In this document: piece by piece, positions 46,483 to 58,224 of the stretch
How positions within the stretch are numbered: the stretch's first letter is position 1
Layout: every line of letters begins with the position of its first letter
Assembly: GCA_016800925.1 (NCBI GenBank)
Contig: JABCPU010000123.1
Location: 62,001-126,000 of the forward strand
Source: Suillus spraguei
Lineage: Eukaryota > Basidiomycota > Agaricomycetes > Boletales > Suillaceae
Length of the DNA: 64,000 bases
Direction: 5' to 3'
Notes under the pieces: model-generated
What the model was told of the DNA's origin: nothing
Database searches by the model: none
The model's input: only the letters and a program-made list of their open reading frames with translations
Made by a program: the position numbers and the translations under genes

Positions 46483-47094
46483 CTCCCGAGGAAGATCTTC
46501 AACCCTACTGGTGCAGCAATGGGTGAGCAGCCAGGGCGATCCTCCAGACATGCAGTCTAGGAGTGATTGATCAAAGACACAAAGTCAATGGATCAGGATG
46601 CGAATGGCACGAAGCCAATTCAAAAAACGTGAAGCCAGGACATCCAGGGAGGTAGAACATTTTTTGGGGCAAAGGATAAGGGTGGTAAGATGATGGGTGG
46701 AGGACGATTGAGATGACGAAGGACGAATGAGACGATGGATTGAGTAAGTGGAAAGACTTGGATATGGGACTTTCCCACAATTGAACTTGCTGCTCATGTT
46801 TAGTCGGAACTTCATTTTGGATTTTCCACTTGGTGATATTCTCTTTTGCTACTAACTACCTCTCGCTGTCAGTCGCCTTCCCTCTATCTTCATTCTCATT
46901 GCTGTGTCTCTCGTCCCCCCAGGTTCCCCTCGACTCTGACTTCTACCCATCTGAACTGGCTTCATGCCATTCACTTCAAGTGATCAGTTGACTACGCATC
47001 GCTGGTCCAACGCTCCTAGACTACGTGTCTGGAGGATCGCCCTGGCTGCTCACCTGTTGCTGCACCAGTAGGGTTGAAGATCTTCCTCGTGAGT
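46483..47094. mobile_element. MITE-like element with 80-bp inverted repeats
   Basis: Arms at 46483-46563 and 47012-47094 are near-perfect inverse copies (GAGGAAGATCTTCAACCCTA against its complement at the far end), separated by about 450 bp with no open frame. It could fold into a long hairpin. The target duplication is not clear. It may instead be a relic of inverted duplication next to the gene at 47.4 kb. Confidence 0.55.
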
Positions 47095-47431
47095 GCTTTC
47101 CAACTGGAATCAATCTGCACCGCTCATATTTTCTTTGACCTTTACATTGAGCGTCTTACAGCTGGTAAGGTATATACTTGTCTCTCATTTACTTTTACTG
47201 ATTTCCTCTCACATCCTTATCCTGGCGTTCTTGCTCCTGCATGGTCAGCGACTCGAACTCCCACGATTATATTCTGCAATCAGACACAAGGTATGTATAC
47301 TTTTTCGCCTGTTCTTTGCGTTGCGTGCTTAAGATTTCTAGTACACATCATGCCCAATGCTCTGACATTGTTCAAAGCGAATACCGTCATCTCAGACAGT
47401 ATGTGTTTCTCTGTCTGTCTTTCATGCGCTG

Positions 47432-49450
47432 ATGCCAAAGTTTCCAACAGCTTGGTTACAAGCTTTCGACGCTCGCACCGTTGCCGTCCAGGGCAATCTG
47501 GTCATCACGACTCCCAACATGCATTTTGTTCCAGAATTTCATCACTTTGATGCAGAAGTCTTACAAGCCCGTGCAGATGGTCGATTTGGCGTGATCGACT
47601 GCTTCCAATGGCCTCAGGCATACGACAATACCTTTTGCCACGCCGCTTGCATACCTCGAAAAAAGTCATTTCCGTGTCCTCACCCGCTCCACTGGACTTG
47701 GTTCACTCCTACCCCAGATGACCTTAAGCCTATTCCCGGGAATTCATTTCCTGTGGGCACACTGGCGTCGGATAAGGTCGATGGCCTGCAATCCCTCTTC
47801 AAACTGGCAGAACAACGACTCCGTGATTATAGAAAGGTCCATCCAGACAGAGGCCAAGTTATATACGGCCGCCTGTTGTCCCTCCGACACGCTGTCGCAC
47901 GCTCGAAATTGCACCCCCTCACTTTTCGTGATCTTCTCATTTTCGTCACTGATGCTCAGCGTCTCTTTCTCGATATCTACTCTTACTTCGACTGGACACT
48001 TATAGCTCAACCACTCACTACTTCAGGCCTTCATCATAATGTTCGGGGTGAATGGATGGGCGCTTTTGTGCAGAGTAGCGACGTATGCGAGAAATTGTTC
48101 TGCGCTGGTGTCCCTGTGTGGTATGTTCGTGCAAGCGCATACATTCCCCCGAGCATGACGGTTGTCGAACCTGTTTTGCTTACCTGTCTGGATCACATCA
48201 TCATTGGCATGTACGCGGAGGGCAGGAAAGTTCGCCCATTTGAAGTGATACACCACGGTCCCGGTGGTCGTGAGCATCATGTGCACATTCGCCGCCTATA
48301 TGCAGGCACAACACACCTAGACCCTGAGGCAGCCATACCTCAACCATCGTCCAGCTCGAATCCCGGTCCCAAGGTATCTAGTCTTGGCAAGGTGCCATCT
48401 CGACAGAAGAGTAGGCCAAAACACCAGCCATGTAAGCTTCTCTTTCTTTTGTGCATGTTGGATACTCATCATTGTAGACTCTATTGAAGCTCGCCTGCAC
48501 GTCCTGCTCCGTCAGGCGAATCAAGGAACAAGTGGCAAGATCCTGACACTCCCTACCTTCCGCCGCTGAACCTTCATTGGGAAGCCGCGATGAAAATTGC
48601 AATTAAAGACCAGTCTCGCATTCACACACCCTACATTATTGATCGGGGGTATAGATTCCCCGAGCCTGCTCTTCTTATCAGCCCCAAACTGGCTGAACGT
48701 CTGCAAGTATATCTTGTCAATTGGCTTGCATGTCGTGCACTGTGGGTAGGCCGAGTCGACCACGATCCTCCACGCACTTACCCCACTCCTCAACTATGGT
48801 GCGACTTCCTTGGTAGTGTGCCTTCTGCCCAGCCACAATCTCATAGGGAGAAAGATCCTGACAGAAAGGGTCTTACGGCCACCGAGAAGTGGAAGCAGGT
48901 GATGCGGGAGTTGTTCGGCGATGATGTGCTAGAATCTCAGGGCGATGTATTTTCCCCAGATGGAGTTGTGGAATTTCAGGGTGAACAATTCTCTGTCGCC
49001 AGTCTTACTAATCCTTCCACACTTCTAGCCCAGAAGGTTACATGGGAGCTATTTGAACTCGGCTTTTGATACGAGTTGAGGGACCTTGACCGTCACTTGG
49101 CACAGAGACAATGGAGAGATGATCCAGCTGGTCGCGAGCAACTCCTCCATGGCATCTTCCCGGGCGACGCTGGTCTAGTGATGTGGTCAGAGCCGTTTCT
49201 GTTGGAACATTACGGGTTGTGGGATAACACCCTGCAGGGCTGTCTTCCTTACGTGGAGAATTTTCGCCGACTGCTCTGCGACTGGGATGGCGTGCCGCCT
49301 CTTCTCGTAACCCCACTGACATTAGACAACTTCACAGATACTAAATCTTGGGAAGTCAAGCGTGTGGCGACGGCGTTTTATGTCCAGACATTTTTTGATC
49401 ATTTTGGCAGGCCCCCAATCATACCCCATTCGCTTCCCATGCAATCATGA
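47432..49450 (+). pseudogene. Large agaricomycete hypothetical protein, one in-frame stop
   Basis: The first exon runs from about 47435 to 48433 (WTWFTPTPDDLKPIPGN, PLTFRDLLIFVTDAQRLFLD, WMGAFVQSSDVCEKLFCAGV, EGRKVRPFEVIHHGPGGREH). A following exon (48480-49066) carries PALLISPKLAERLQVYLVNW and EKWKQVMRELFGDD. Then TGA at 49067, but the same frame continues coding-like (YELRDLDRHLAQRQW..LLHGIFPG) to the stop at 49448. I recall this layout from many lineage-specific agaricomycete proteins without known function, sometimes near transposons. The first methionine is uncertain; upstream exons may lie at 46.9-47.4 kb. Confidence 0.6.
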
Positions 49451-50264
49451 TTCCATACTTGTCCTGACGTATTTTCTGTTGTCCGTTCTCGTTACCTTTG
49501 AATCAAATTCATGCAGTTGTGTTCCTTTTAGTTGAATTGGATATTCCTGTGTAGTGTGCTCCATTATTCAGTTTTGTATGGTAACCATCAGCGGACTATG
49601 ATCTTACTCCGGCATTACGATCTGCATCATTTATTTTCCTCTCTTTGGATTTACGAGCTTCGGCTTTATGAGATCAAGATACATACTCACTGTGTGCATG
49701 TTTCAGACATTGAGCAAGAGACTCATCATGATGGCGGGGCGGTGAGTTCACTTCATGTTCTTCGCATACCTATGCTATGACAGCAAGGCTCACCCTTTCT
49801 TCTGGAACAACGTAGTATAACCACGCGAAGATCCGAACTACAACACACTCATCAACAAACTTAGCGCAGTGTATCCACATCCAAATCAGACTCGATCTGC
49901 TTTCAAGATCTTCGACTTGGCTCTATCCTTAAGCACCATTGAACGATCCCATAGTATTTTGGTGTAGTGCTTCGTAATTTTTCAGCCCAATGCGATTGTT
50001 TTGATTTTTCACTAGTGATCCTACTTTGTCCATCTACGTCCGCCACCACCGGTCACTACAATCACACTTCCCCAGACTACGCATCTGTGGGCTGAGTTCC
50101 CCTGGTTGACTTCATGTCACTGTTTCCTGCCTTGTTGACTTCAAGTCTTAGGGCATTACTCAATGGCAGTCCGCCGTCCAAAACCTCGATGACATAAGGC
50201 AACAACCCACCAATCATCACCTCTGTCGATACATCAGCCGACCACTATCGTTTGCGAACCTTGG
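49451..50264. other. Spacer between hypothetical gene and KDZ remnant
   Basis: No frame or motif recognised. A short phrase TTGACTTCA recurs at 50105 and 50133. Confidence 0.4.
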
Positions 50265-50969
50265 ATGGTCAATAGATGGAAATGTCCCCACAAGACAACA
50301 AAACTCGACCTCTATCTTCCTGGCCCACCACCCATCTTAGTTCTGCCAGGACGACAATGTCTAGCACAGCAAAGGCTGCGTCGTTCATTGTCCATATGTA
50401 GGACGGAGCCCGGACAGAGGGATGATGGACCTGTGTTTCCTTTCAGCAACTCCATGCATTTTTCCAATGACGCCTCTCCCTGTCGTCTCACCAGCTGCCA
50501 GAAAAGGGCTAATCAGTGGCGAAGATGGTCGGAAGATATTATTCCGGCCATGATAGTGCCCTACCTATCATACATTCAAGAGACTGTATTGCTACGTCAT
50601 GCCAACATGCCAGCGATACATCATCGGACTGATGGAGAGTGCGGTACTGGGTGCAGAACTCGCAACATCAAAGTTGCATGCGTGTTTTTTGATGGTATGT
50701 TATTATTTTTTTTCTCTTCTAACATTAATCTGATGTACATTATAGCTTTTGAGGAAATCACCATCATCGCCTGCCCTTGTTCACCTGCCCCACTTCAGCT
50801 TCTTCGTCGCAGGCTTTTTCCATGCGTGCCCCTGGCACCCTCCCTGGCAGTGGACTTACGACTTCTCGAGTTCGTCCGCCTTCTTTTTCTTCGTCAGTCC
50901 CCCAACCAAGCAGCATGGTGTGATGCGCTGGAGACCTTTCTGGACGGAATGAAATATAAGCTGAGGCTG
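50265..50969 (+). pseudogene. N-terminal CxC region of a KDZ transposase, truncated
   Basis: RRWSEDIIPAMIVPYLSYI, then a spliced junction (GTATGT intron from 50697) into FEEITIIACPCSPAPLQLLR, FPCVPLAPSLAVDLRLLEF, PNQAAWCDALETFLDG and YKL. This is the cysteine-cluster domain (CxC) that precedes Kyakuja-Dileera-Zisupton transposases in agaricomycetes. The sequence is cut at 50969 by the family-2 LTR, and the catalytic core is not found downstream of that element. Confidence 0.75.
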
Positions 50970-51444
50970 TGTTACGAACTGGGGTGGCGTCACCAGCGAC
51001 AATGAAAAGACACAGTCGGTCTGCTGGGAAGTTCTTACAATGTCCAAAAGAGGACAAGGTGAAAGTACAAGGAACGCGTTCCGAGTACGATCAAGGGTTC
51101 GACCTCAAAGATAAGTCTAAGAGGTATCCGCGAGAATAGAGACTAAGGCTAAGGAGTGCTTAGACTTAGAGGTGATTCAAGATGACTTAGGTTGGAGACC
51201 TAAGTGAAGGAGATTCCAGGTAAAACCCAGTAAGATTAAAGTAGAGAATCTACTACAAGTACACCGTGATTAAATAGGTCAATATGTGCGCACGGACCAA
51301 GAGAGACGTGAGAATGTAAGTGCGTATCCAGAGAAGGAAGGAAACTATAGTACAGATGCGTTAAGCATATGAGTCAGAATCATGTTACGTAATATACACG
51401 GTAAATGAAGTAGAAAATGAATAGGGGCACGTACGATTGTAACA
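50970..51444 (-). repeat. 3' LTR of family 2, copy B
   Basis: 475 bp, TGTTACGAACTGGGG...ATTGTAACA. The adjacent minus-strand ATACGGGGGTAA is the likely polypurine tract. Confidence 0.9.
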
Positions 51445-51477
51445 TTACCCCCGTATTACACCGAAAATCACCGATTT

Positions 51478-51996
51478 TCAATCACTTTGGTTCGCATAGT
51501 AAATGGGATCGTCGCTCCATTCGTAGTCCTCATCAGCAAAGGACCCACTCCTCATATACTTAGCTTCTTCCAAACCAGCGCATCTGTTAGCGTCCTTTCT
51601 CTTTTCTGCTTGAATACATTCATCGTCAAGCTGCTTTTCCCAAGTGCGAAGTGCGTCATAAAATCCTTCGTCCTTCCATGATAAGTCGAAGGGGGGAGGT
51701 CCGACTCGTCTAGGACAGTAGATGGATAAATGGGTAGGCGACCAATACCTGCAGACTTTGCACTGATATTCCGCACAATTCTTCTGACAATGCCCGAGCA
51801 GTCCGCAGACACGGCATTTCATATTCTCGTCAGGGTTGGAATGGGCTTTGCGTAAGGGGGACGGGGAAATGATAGGCGTGGGGCTAGTAGATCTGGCACA
51901 CTTCTTTCCCTTATTCTTCCTCATACGTTTTAAGGCGAGGGTATTGTTACGCTTGAGTTGCGCTTGTTGAGCAGGGGATAAGGTGTATGCCGACAT
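51478..51996 (-). CDS. Zinc-knuckle protein encoded after integrase (extra ORF 2)
   Basis: 172 codons, uninterrupted, in sense orientation. The basic N terminus (LKRMRKNKGKKCARS) precedes a CCHC knuckle CRVCGLLGHCQKNC and a second metal-like cluster CKVCRYWSPTHLSIYC, then an acidic C terminus. The arrangement resembles a nucleic-acid chaperone such as a second Gag nucleocapsid. It starts 22 bp after the stop of the ORF upstream. Downstream accessory ORFs are not part of the standard Ty3 plan. Function not known. Confidence 0.75.
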   Translation of the reverse strand: MSAYTLSPAQQAQLKRNNTLALKRMRKNKGKKCARSTSPTPIISPSPLRKAHSNPDENMKCRVCGLLGHCQKNCAEYQCKVCRYWSPTHLSIYCPRRVGPPPFDLSWKDEGFYDALRTWEKQLDDECIQAEKRKDANRCAGLEEAKYMRSGSFADEDYEWSDDPIYYANQSD

Positions 51997-52017
51997 AGGG
52001 AGATCAGGAGTGACATC

Positions 52018-52947
52018 TCATTCAGCGATTGTGAGAAGTTCGGCCAAGGAAGAAGGGGAAGTGAGACCGAAATCTTTTACTAAAACTGGTGAGACGGGAT
52101 CCATAGGCCCGAATGATGATGGGATGGACATGGGTGGATGGATATGAAGATCGCGAAGTCGGGGACCGAGTGTTACCAACTCGGTGGCAGGGATTCCTAG
52201 TAGTTTAGCGGCCTCACACTGCTCCACTGTGCAGGGTTCATATAACCAATCTGGGCAGTCAAGAGAAGTCGTGACAGGAGGTGATGACGTTGATTGTTCG
52301 ATAGGAGATGGTGTTCGGGGAGATGCAAGGTTCGACTGCGTTTTGTTGTAGATTGGTGATAGCTTCTTCTACTAGATTTCTAGCCGCTCTTGTTTCAGCG
52401 ACTGATTGCTGGATTGTTTCGACAACCCTGTTGGTGAGTTGTCTGATCTCTTGGACAGCAGTATATAAGCCAGTAAAGGCGTCAAGACTAGAATAAACAC
52501 GCGAAGACGAGGGTGCTGGAATAGGAAGTGGCGTATCTTCCTGCGGAGAGGGAGGTCGAGCAATGCCTGCTCGATGTTCGGCGATAATATGAATAGCTTC
52601 TTCAACATCATTTTTAAAAGAATTGGGAAACAGCAACATAGCGTAAGCACGAATGCGTTTTTGAAGATGTAAGAAGCGATGTCGGTATGTGGCTTCTGTA
52701 ATATCCTTGGCAGTGGCTTCGATAAGCGCTGCGGTGCGGATGATGTTAACGAGGAGTAGGGCGGGGAAAGCGCCTCGTTCGGTAAGAATTCTTTCGATTT
52801 CAAGGGCATGTCCCTCGCAGAGGATGGCAGCTTCGATGTAAGAGGTGTTATCGATTTCAGTGGTAAGATTTCCGTATTGTTCGGTTTCAGAGTCGGAGTC
52901 ATTGTTGAAACAGCGACGGGGGTGATGTATGCAGTGGGGAAAGACAT
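52018..52947 (-). CDS. Helical protein encoded after integrase (extra ORF 1)
   Basis: Starts MSFPTAYITPVAV at 52947 and, after a frameshift or a missed intron near 52900, continues EAAILCEGHALEIERILTER, LLLVNIIRTAALIEATAKDI, KRIRAYAMLLFPNSF and a heptad-rich segment (TAVQEIRQLTNRVVETIQQS). Another frame change near 52265 leads to KLLGIPATELVTLGPRLRDL and the stop at 52018. About 310 aa in total. Helical, capsid-like or oligomerising; no family recognised. It may act with the zinc-knuckle ORF that follows directly. Confidence 0.55.
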
Positions 52948-53039
52948 TTCAATGGTGGTAGTTGATCAAGTGCTAGTGCGAGTTGATTGACTGAAGGATG
53001 ATCAAAGGGTGTGTTGCTTCTTATAAGCGTTCAAAATTC

Positions 53040-56000
53040 GAGCGGAGTTTTTCAAGTTCTTTTCTGGGAGCCATTCGTTATCTCCCGATGATATCCTTTC
53101 CAGAAACAAGATAACGTCGGCGATTGCGGTTCCTTTGTGAGAAAGAATGCTTCAATTTCATATTCTTCTCTTCTTCGATGATGTCAGGTGGTGGTTCGGG
53201 AAGTTCGGCCGTGTACGTCTGTTTCGCTATAGGATGATAAGACAGAAGCGTGAAAGGTGGGTGGATTTCCATTGCGGAGGGAGTTTGAGTGTGAACGTGA
53301 TGGGGATAAGACATCGTGATCGGGAAAGGTCGTATCGCTTTGGGGCGAGCTTCCTTGATGGGAGTTTAAGTCTAAGATTGGCGGCAGATAGCCAAACCTT
53401 GTCTCCGATCTTCCATGGGGTGTACTTATCTCCTCGGGATCGTTCAGCCATTGTCTGCATTGCAATATTATGGCAGGCGATTGCTTCTTCTCTTATCTTC
53501 TGCAGAGATCGTACTCGATCTTCTGCTGCGGGACGGATGAGTCAGGGATAAGGTGGGGATAGCGCGTGGTTCGTATCCCATCATCAAGTAGAAGGGTGAT
53601 GCATTCCTTGCATCATGTTTTCGGTGGTTATGGACGAATTCGGCAATTGGCAGGTGTTCTACCCAATCTTCAGGGTTGTTACGGCAGTAGATGCGAAGGT
53701 ATGTCTCAAGTTCTGATTCAGCCTTTTGGTCTGACCATCAGTCTGTGGGTGATAAGCCGTAGATGGAGCGATGACGTAGTCAAGAAGTCGGGCAAGTTCC
53801 TTAGAGAAGCGAGATAGGAACTGCGGGCCTCGATCCGAAATGACTTTGTCATGGAGTCCAAATCGTCGGTAAACATGTTTTAAAAATAGCTTAGCCACAC
53901 CTTCTGAAGTGATGGTTTTCAAACAGGGATAATAATTACCCCCTTCGTAAGGCCATGGTCTACCACGACCATGATACTGTCAAAGCCTCCAGAGACGGGG
54001 AGGTCAGTGATGAGATCAACGGAGACTTGGGAGAACGGGCGAACAGCCGACGAGGGAATAGGCGTGAGCGGGGGTCGAACAGGATGAGTATCCGCTTTCA
54101 TTTGCTGGCAAAGGGCGCAACCCTCAACATATTTCCGAATATAAGAGCCCATCGCAGGCCACCAGGCTTCTCGTTTTACAAGTTCTTCAGTTTTGAATCT
54201 ACCGGGATGACCCGGGTAGGGTGGTCATGATACCTTTTCAGGATGTCGGAGCGATGCGCCGGTGGAATATAGGCGCGGTTTTAAAATAGAGGACGTTCTC
54301 CTCAATCTTCCAGTCAGAAAGTGCCGATTTCATAGGGGGAAGGCACACGCCATCAAGGGCATCAGATGCCGTTTTGAAGACAGGTCGTCGAGGGGGTCAG
54401 AGGATGACAGCACATCCCTCAAGTCGGTGTCAATAAGACGAACGAATAGAGCGTCAGGAAGGAGGGTCTGGTCCTCGTTATCGTCTTTGCCAGAGTCATA
54501 ATCAGGCCGGCGGGATAGTGCATCAGGTACTGCTAATTTAGTACCTGCAACGTGATGCAGTTCGATGTCGTAGATAGACAAAATCAATTGCCAACGTGCT
54601 TGACGACGAGTAAGCTTCTGTGCACTTCTAAAGTACAGAAGGTTCTTGTGGTCGGTGAATACAGGACAGGGTGTGGGTTTCCTTCAGATAATGACGCCAT
54701 TCGTTCAATGCCCGGATTACGGCAAGGAGTTCCCGATCAAAGATCTGGTAATTCGTTCTGCGGGGTTCAAAGACTGGAGAGATATGCACATGGGTGGTAG
54801 ACACCATTCTCATCAGTCTGCAAAAGAACTCCGCCAGTTGCTACGAGCGAAGCGTCGGTAGCAATGGCAAATTGTCGGGAAGGATCAGGGTTACGGAGTA
54901 CCGGTTGGGAGTGAAGCGTCGTTTCAATTCTTCGAAGGTGTCCATACATTCGGTTGACCATCAAAGGCCTTATCTTTCTTTGTCAAATCGATAAGGGGTC
55001 TGGCGATGTCAGAATAGTGGGAAATGAACGTGCGGTAGAAGTTGCAAAAACCGAGGAATGACCGAACATCTTTTACAGATTTCGGATTGGCCATTCGGAG
55101 ATTCCCTTGGTCTTGGCGGTGTCCATAGCAACTTGTCCGGGCGAATTATCATTCCGAGGTATTCCACTTCTTCTGCATCGAAGGTGCATTTCTCCGGTTT
55201 CAAGAATAGGTGTTCTTTTCGTATTTTCATCAAAACTCGTCTAGTCCGTTCAGGTGTTCTGCCATTGTCGTGAGAAAATCAGGATATCGTCCATATAGAT
55301 AACCATCCATCCTTCATTGATTTCTTGTTGAAAGGTGCGATTCATGTATGCTTGAAAAGTTGCTGGGGAATTGCAGAGGCCAAAGAACATGACGTTTGGT
55401 TCGAAGAGGCCGAATTCCGTGGTAAAAGCAGCTTTCCCACCTATCATCAGGATGGATGCGAATGTTGTTATAACCGGACCGGAATATCCATTTTCGTAAA
55501 GAACTGTGCATTGTGAAGGCGTGCGACAAGGGAAATAGGGAGTGGGAGCGGATAGCGTTCTTGACTGTCCAATCATTGATGTAGCGATAATCTTGACAGG
55601 GACGCAATTCTCCGCTCTTCTTTCCCACAAAGAAGAAACCACTGGCTTGAGGTGATTTCGATTCTGAGATAAACCTTTCGCACGTTTTCATCGATAAACG
55701 TTTTGACGGCAGCGCGTTCTTTTTCCGATAGCGGGTAACCTTAGACGTACGAGGAATAAAACCGGGTTTGTGTCGATCCGATGATCGATACCAGGGCGTT
55801 CGGGGGGTAGTTTGTTCATCCATCTTTAGCAAAGACGTCTGCGAAGTCGTGCAAATAATCCGGGACCAATTCTTCGAAAGATTTCTTTTTTCTTTCCTTC
55901 TCATCCGTGGCGAATTCCTGAGCTTTGTTACTATATTTCGGAGGAGGGAGAGGAATTGTGGAGTATTGGAAAGGATTGTTCGAGCTGAGAAGTTCCATCA

Positions 56001-57064
56001 CGTGTTAGGGTGTATTCATGGATACTTCTTCTATAATCCTCATGCTGATCCATCGTATCGTATTCCACAAGAAATTCTCCATCTCCAAGCTCGTAAGAGG
56101 AAATTTCGCGTACTTCTGGCGCATGCCAGACGTCATTCATGGTATCGAATTGGTCATCATCCTCGGTTGGGATCAACGAGGGCACGGGTTTTTCTTTATC
56201 GGGGATTTCTTCTATTGAGGCTGAAAGGGTTTTCGGGGGAACGAAGAACTTGGATAATTTGGTACGTTGGTGCTTTGCCCTGGGAGTTCTCTTCGTTTTC
56301 CTTTTTCCATTTTCTGTTCTTCTATTGGCCGCTGCTCAATAGGTTTTGTCCGACCCGATGCTCAGGTTCGGATTCATTCTTACGCTTTCTGCCGGGGAAT
56401 TGGTGATACTGCTCGTGGCAGTTGTACATGAGGAGCGGGATCTGTAGTACGTGGAATTCGTACTTCTGGCTCTGGGTTCTCGGGAGCATCAATAGGAGAG
56501 GCGATGAAGGGCTTCGGAAGGCGGGAATGTTGCCATCTGGTATAGTGGTTGAAAAGTCGGGCAATCCGTTCTTCTTTCGGTCTTCATCCAAATCGATTTG
56601 ATTTCATCCGATTTCTCTGTCCGTGAAAGGACAAGTGTTTCAGCAGTCCAATCTATAATTGGGTTCATTGCTCGTAACCATGGGATTCCAAGGAGGATTT
56701 GATCTCTCCTCCCTAGTTTGGTGATGTTGAATTTTCCATACATGGTTCGGTCATCGATTTTGACCACTAAGAGGCAGTAGTGCGTAATTGGTCCTCCTTT
56801 TATGAGGGTTCCATCTGCCGTTGTAACCCGAAATGGTTCTTTGAGTTTTCGTCGTGTGATTTGATGGAGTTTCACAAACTCTTCTGAGATGAATGTTCCT
56901 GCTGCTCCTGAATCGATAACAGCGGTGGTGTCGACGGATTTCAAGCGAGTACGCGAGTGGAGAGTGATAGGGACACAAAGTTCTTTTCTTTCACCTACAG
57001 CACGTACAAGTCTTAGTAATACATTGGGAGAAACATACGTCGAATCTTTGTTTCTCCAAGTCAA
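53040..57064 (-). pseudogene. pol: Pol region of Ty3 family 2: PR, RT, RNase H, IN
   Basis: Protease with AVIDSGAAGTFISEEF (near 56920) and ILLGIPWLRAMNPIIDW. RT with FGLCNSPATFQAYMNRTF and IYMDDILIFS near 55294. RNase H with [14 protein letters not shown]. Integrase zinc-finger part [12 protein letters not shown], core [11 protein letters not shown] and [12 protein letters not shown]. The conserved TDGQTE reads TDGQTK, replacing the catalytic Glu, so the integrase should be dead. The C-terminal frames near 53100-53050 (RNRNRRRYLVSGKD) look like the start of a chromodomain. Many frameshifts separate the domains. Confidence 0.85.
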
Positions 57065-57874
57065 AAATCCTCAACAATCCGTCTCACGGTTTCTTCATCT
57101 TCTTCTTCTCCTTTGACTTCGGTTTGTCGGAGTGGGGTCTTCTTCTTCCTTTCAGGACAATTATGAATGCGGTGTCCTGTTTTCCTGCATCCGAAGCATT
57201 GTCCTTTCTTCATGCACTCGGATCTCTCCATATCGGAGATTCGATCTACGACCATTGCGTTGGAATCACGGTTCGGAATATACCGTGCATTCCCGTAGTT
57301 CTTCTTCTTCTGTTGTGGAGTATGACGTGTCCTCATGGTGTTAAGCCGATGATGGGCGTTGTCAATAGCAATGCATTGCAGCACAACGTCTCTAAATATT
57401 TCGGAGACATCTCCGTATTGAAAAGCTTTGTAAGGATACCCCAATTAAGGCCGTCTTGGAAGAACTGGATCTTCGTCGCGTTGTCAGTGATCTGAGCCTT
57501 GGCTGCAAGTGCCTCAAAGTCAGCGACATAAGTGTGGAGATCTCCAGTTCCTTGTTTGAGATCTCTGAGTCTTGTAAGCGTGGTCCCTTGGTATCCACTG
57601 GTTCGAATGCTTCTTTGAAGCTCTTCATAAAATCTGCCATCGTCCCATAACCAACTTTTTGTCCCGAAGTGTCGGTAGATTGGGCGTGTTCGAGGAATTG
57701 TTCCTTCCAAGACTTGGCATTCCTTTCGGTCATAAAGGATGTTATGTAGATGATCTTCTGCTTGTCGGTGGTGTAAAGCTTTTCATTGATGTCAAAGTGC
57801 AAATTGCACGACTGGATAAATTCGCGAGAGTTATCACGATCTCCATCAAAACCAATTGGTTGACCGATCTTCAA
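57061..57874 (-). pseudogene. gag: Gag of Ty3 family 2, copy B
   Basis: Same capsid as copy A (GQPIGFDGDRDNSREF, FMKSFKEAFEPVDTKG). One frameshift near 57590 and another near 57420 break it. It then continues MRTRHTPQQKKKNYGNARY to a CCHC knuckle, CFGCRKTGHRIHNCPE. The first ten codons are lost to the deletion that fused gag with the LTR at 57871. Confidence 0.85.
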
Positions 57875-58224
57875 AGGTTCGGCCTCAAAGACAAGTCTAA
57901 GAGGTTCTATGAGAATAGAGACTAAGACTAAGGAGTGCTTAGACTTAGAGACGATTCAAGGACGACTTAGGTTGGAGACCTAAGCGAAGGATGTTCCAGG
58001 TAAAACCCAGTAAGATTAAAGTAGTAAATCTACTACAAGTACACTGTGCTTAAATAGGCCAATATGTGCGCACAGACCAAGAGAGACGTGAGAACATAAG
58101 TGCGTATCCAAAGGAGGAAGGCAACTATAGTACAAATGCGTTGAGCATATGAGTCAGAGTCATGTTACGTAATATACAAGGTAAATGAGGTAGAAAATGA
58201 ATAGGGGCACGTACAATTGTAACA
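57872..58224 (-). repeat. Truncated 5' LTR of family 2, copy B
   Basis: 353 bp matching the last three quarters of the LTR, ending ATTGTAACA at 58224. Confidence 0.88.

Larger units (their letters stand above)
50970..58224 (-). mobile_element. Ty3 family 2 retrotransposon, copy B, 7.3 kb
   Basis: LTR at 50970-51444 and a truncated LTR at 57872-58224 flank gag, protease, RT, RNase H, integrase and a chromodomain-like tail on the minus strand, plus two additional ORFs next to the 3' LTR. The first 125 bp of the right LTR and the leader are deleted, fusing LTR to gag. Flanks (GAGGC and ATGTC) do not match. It has inserted in, or recombined with, a KDZ transposase. Confidence 0.88.

Noticed and set aside
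49067..49069. TGA as selenocysteine codon
   Set aside because: No selenocysteine machinery is expected in agaricomycetes and no stem-loop was identified; a nonsense change is simpler.
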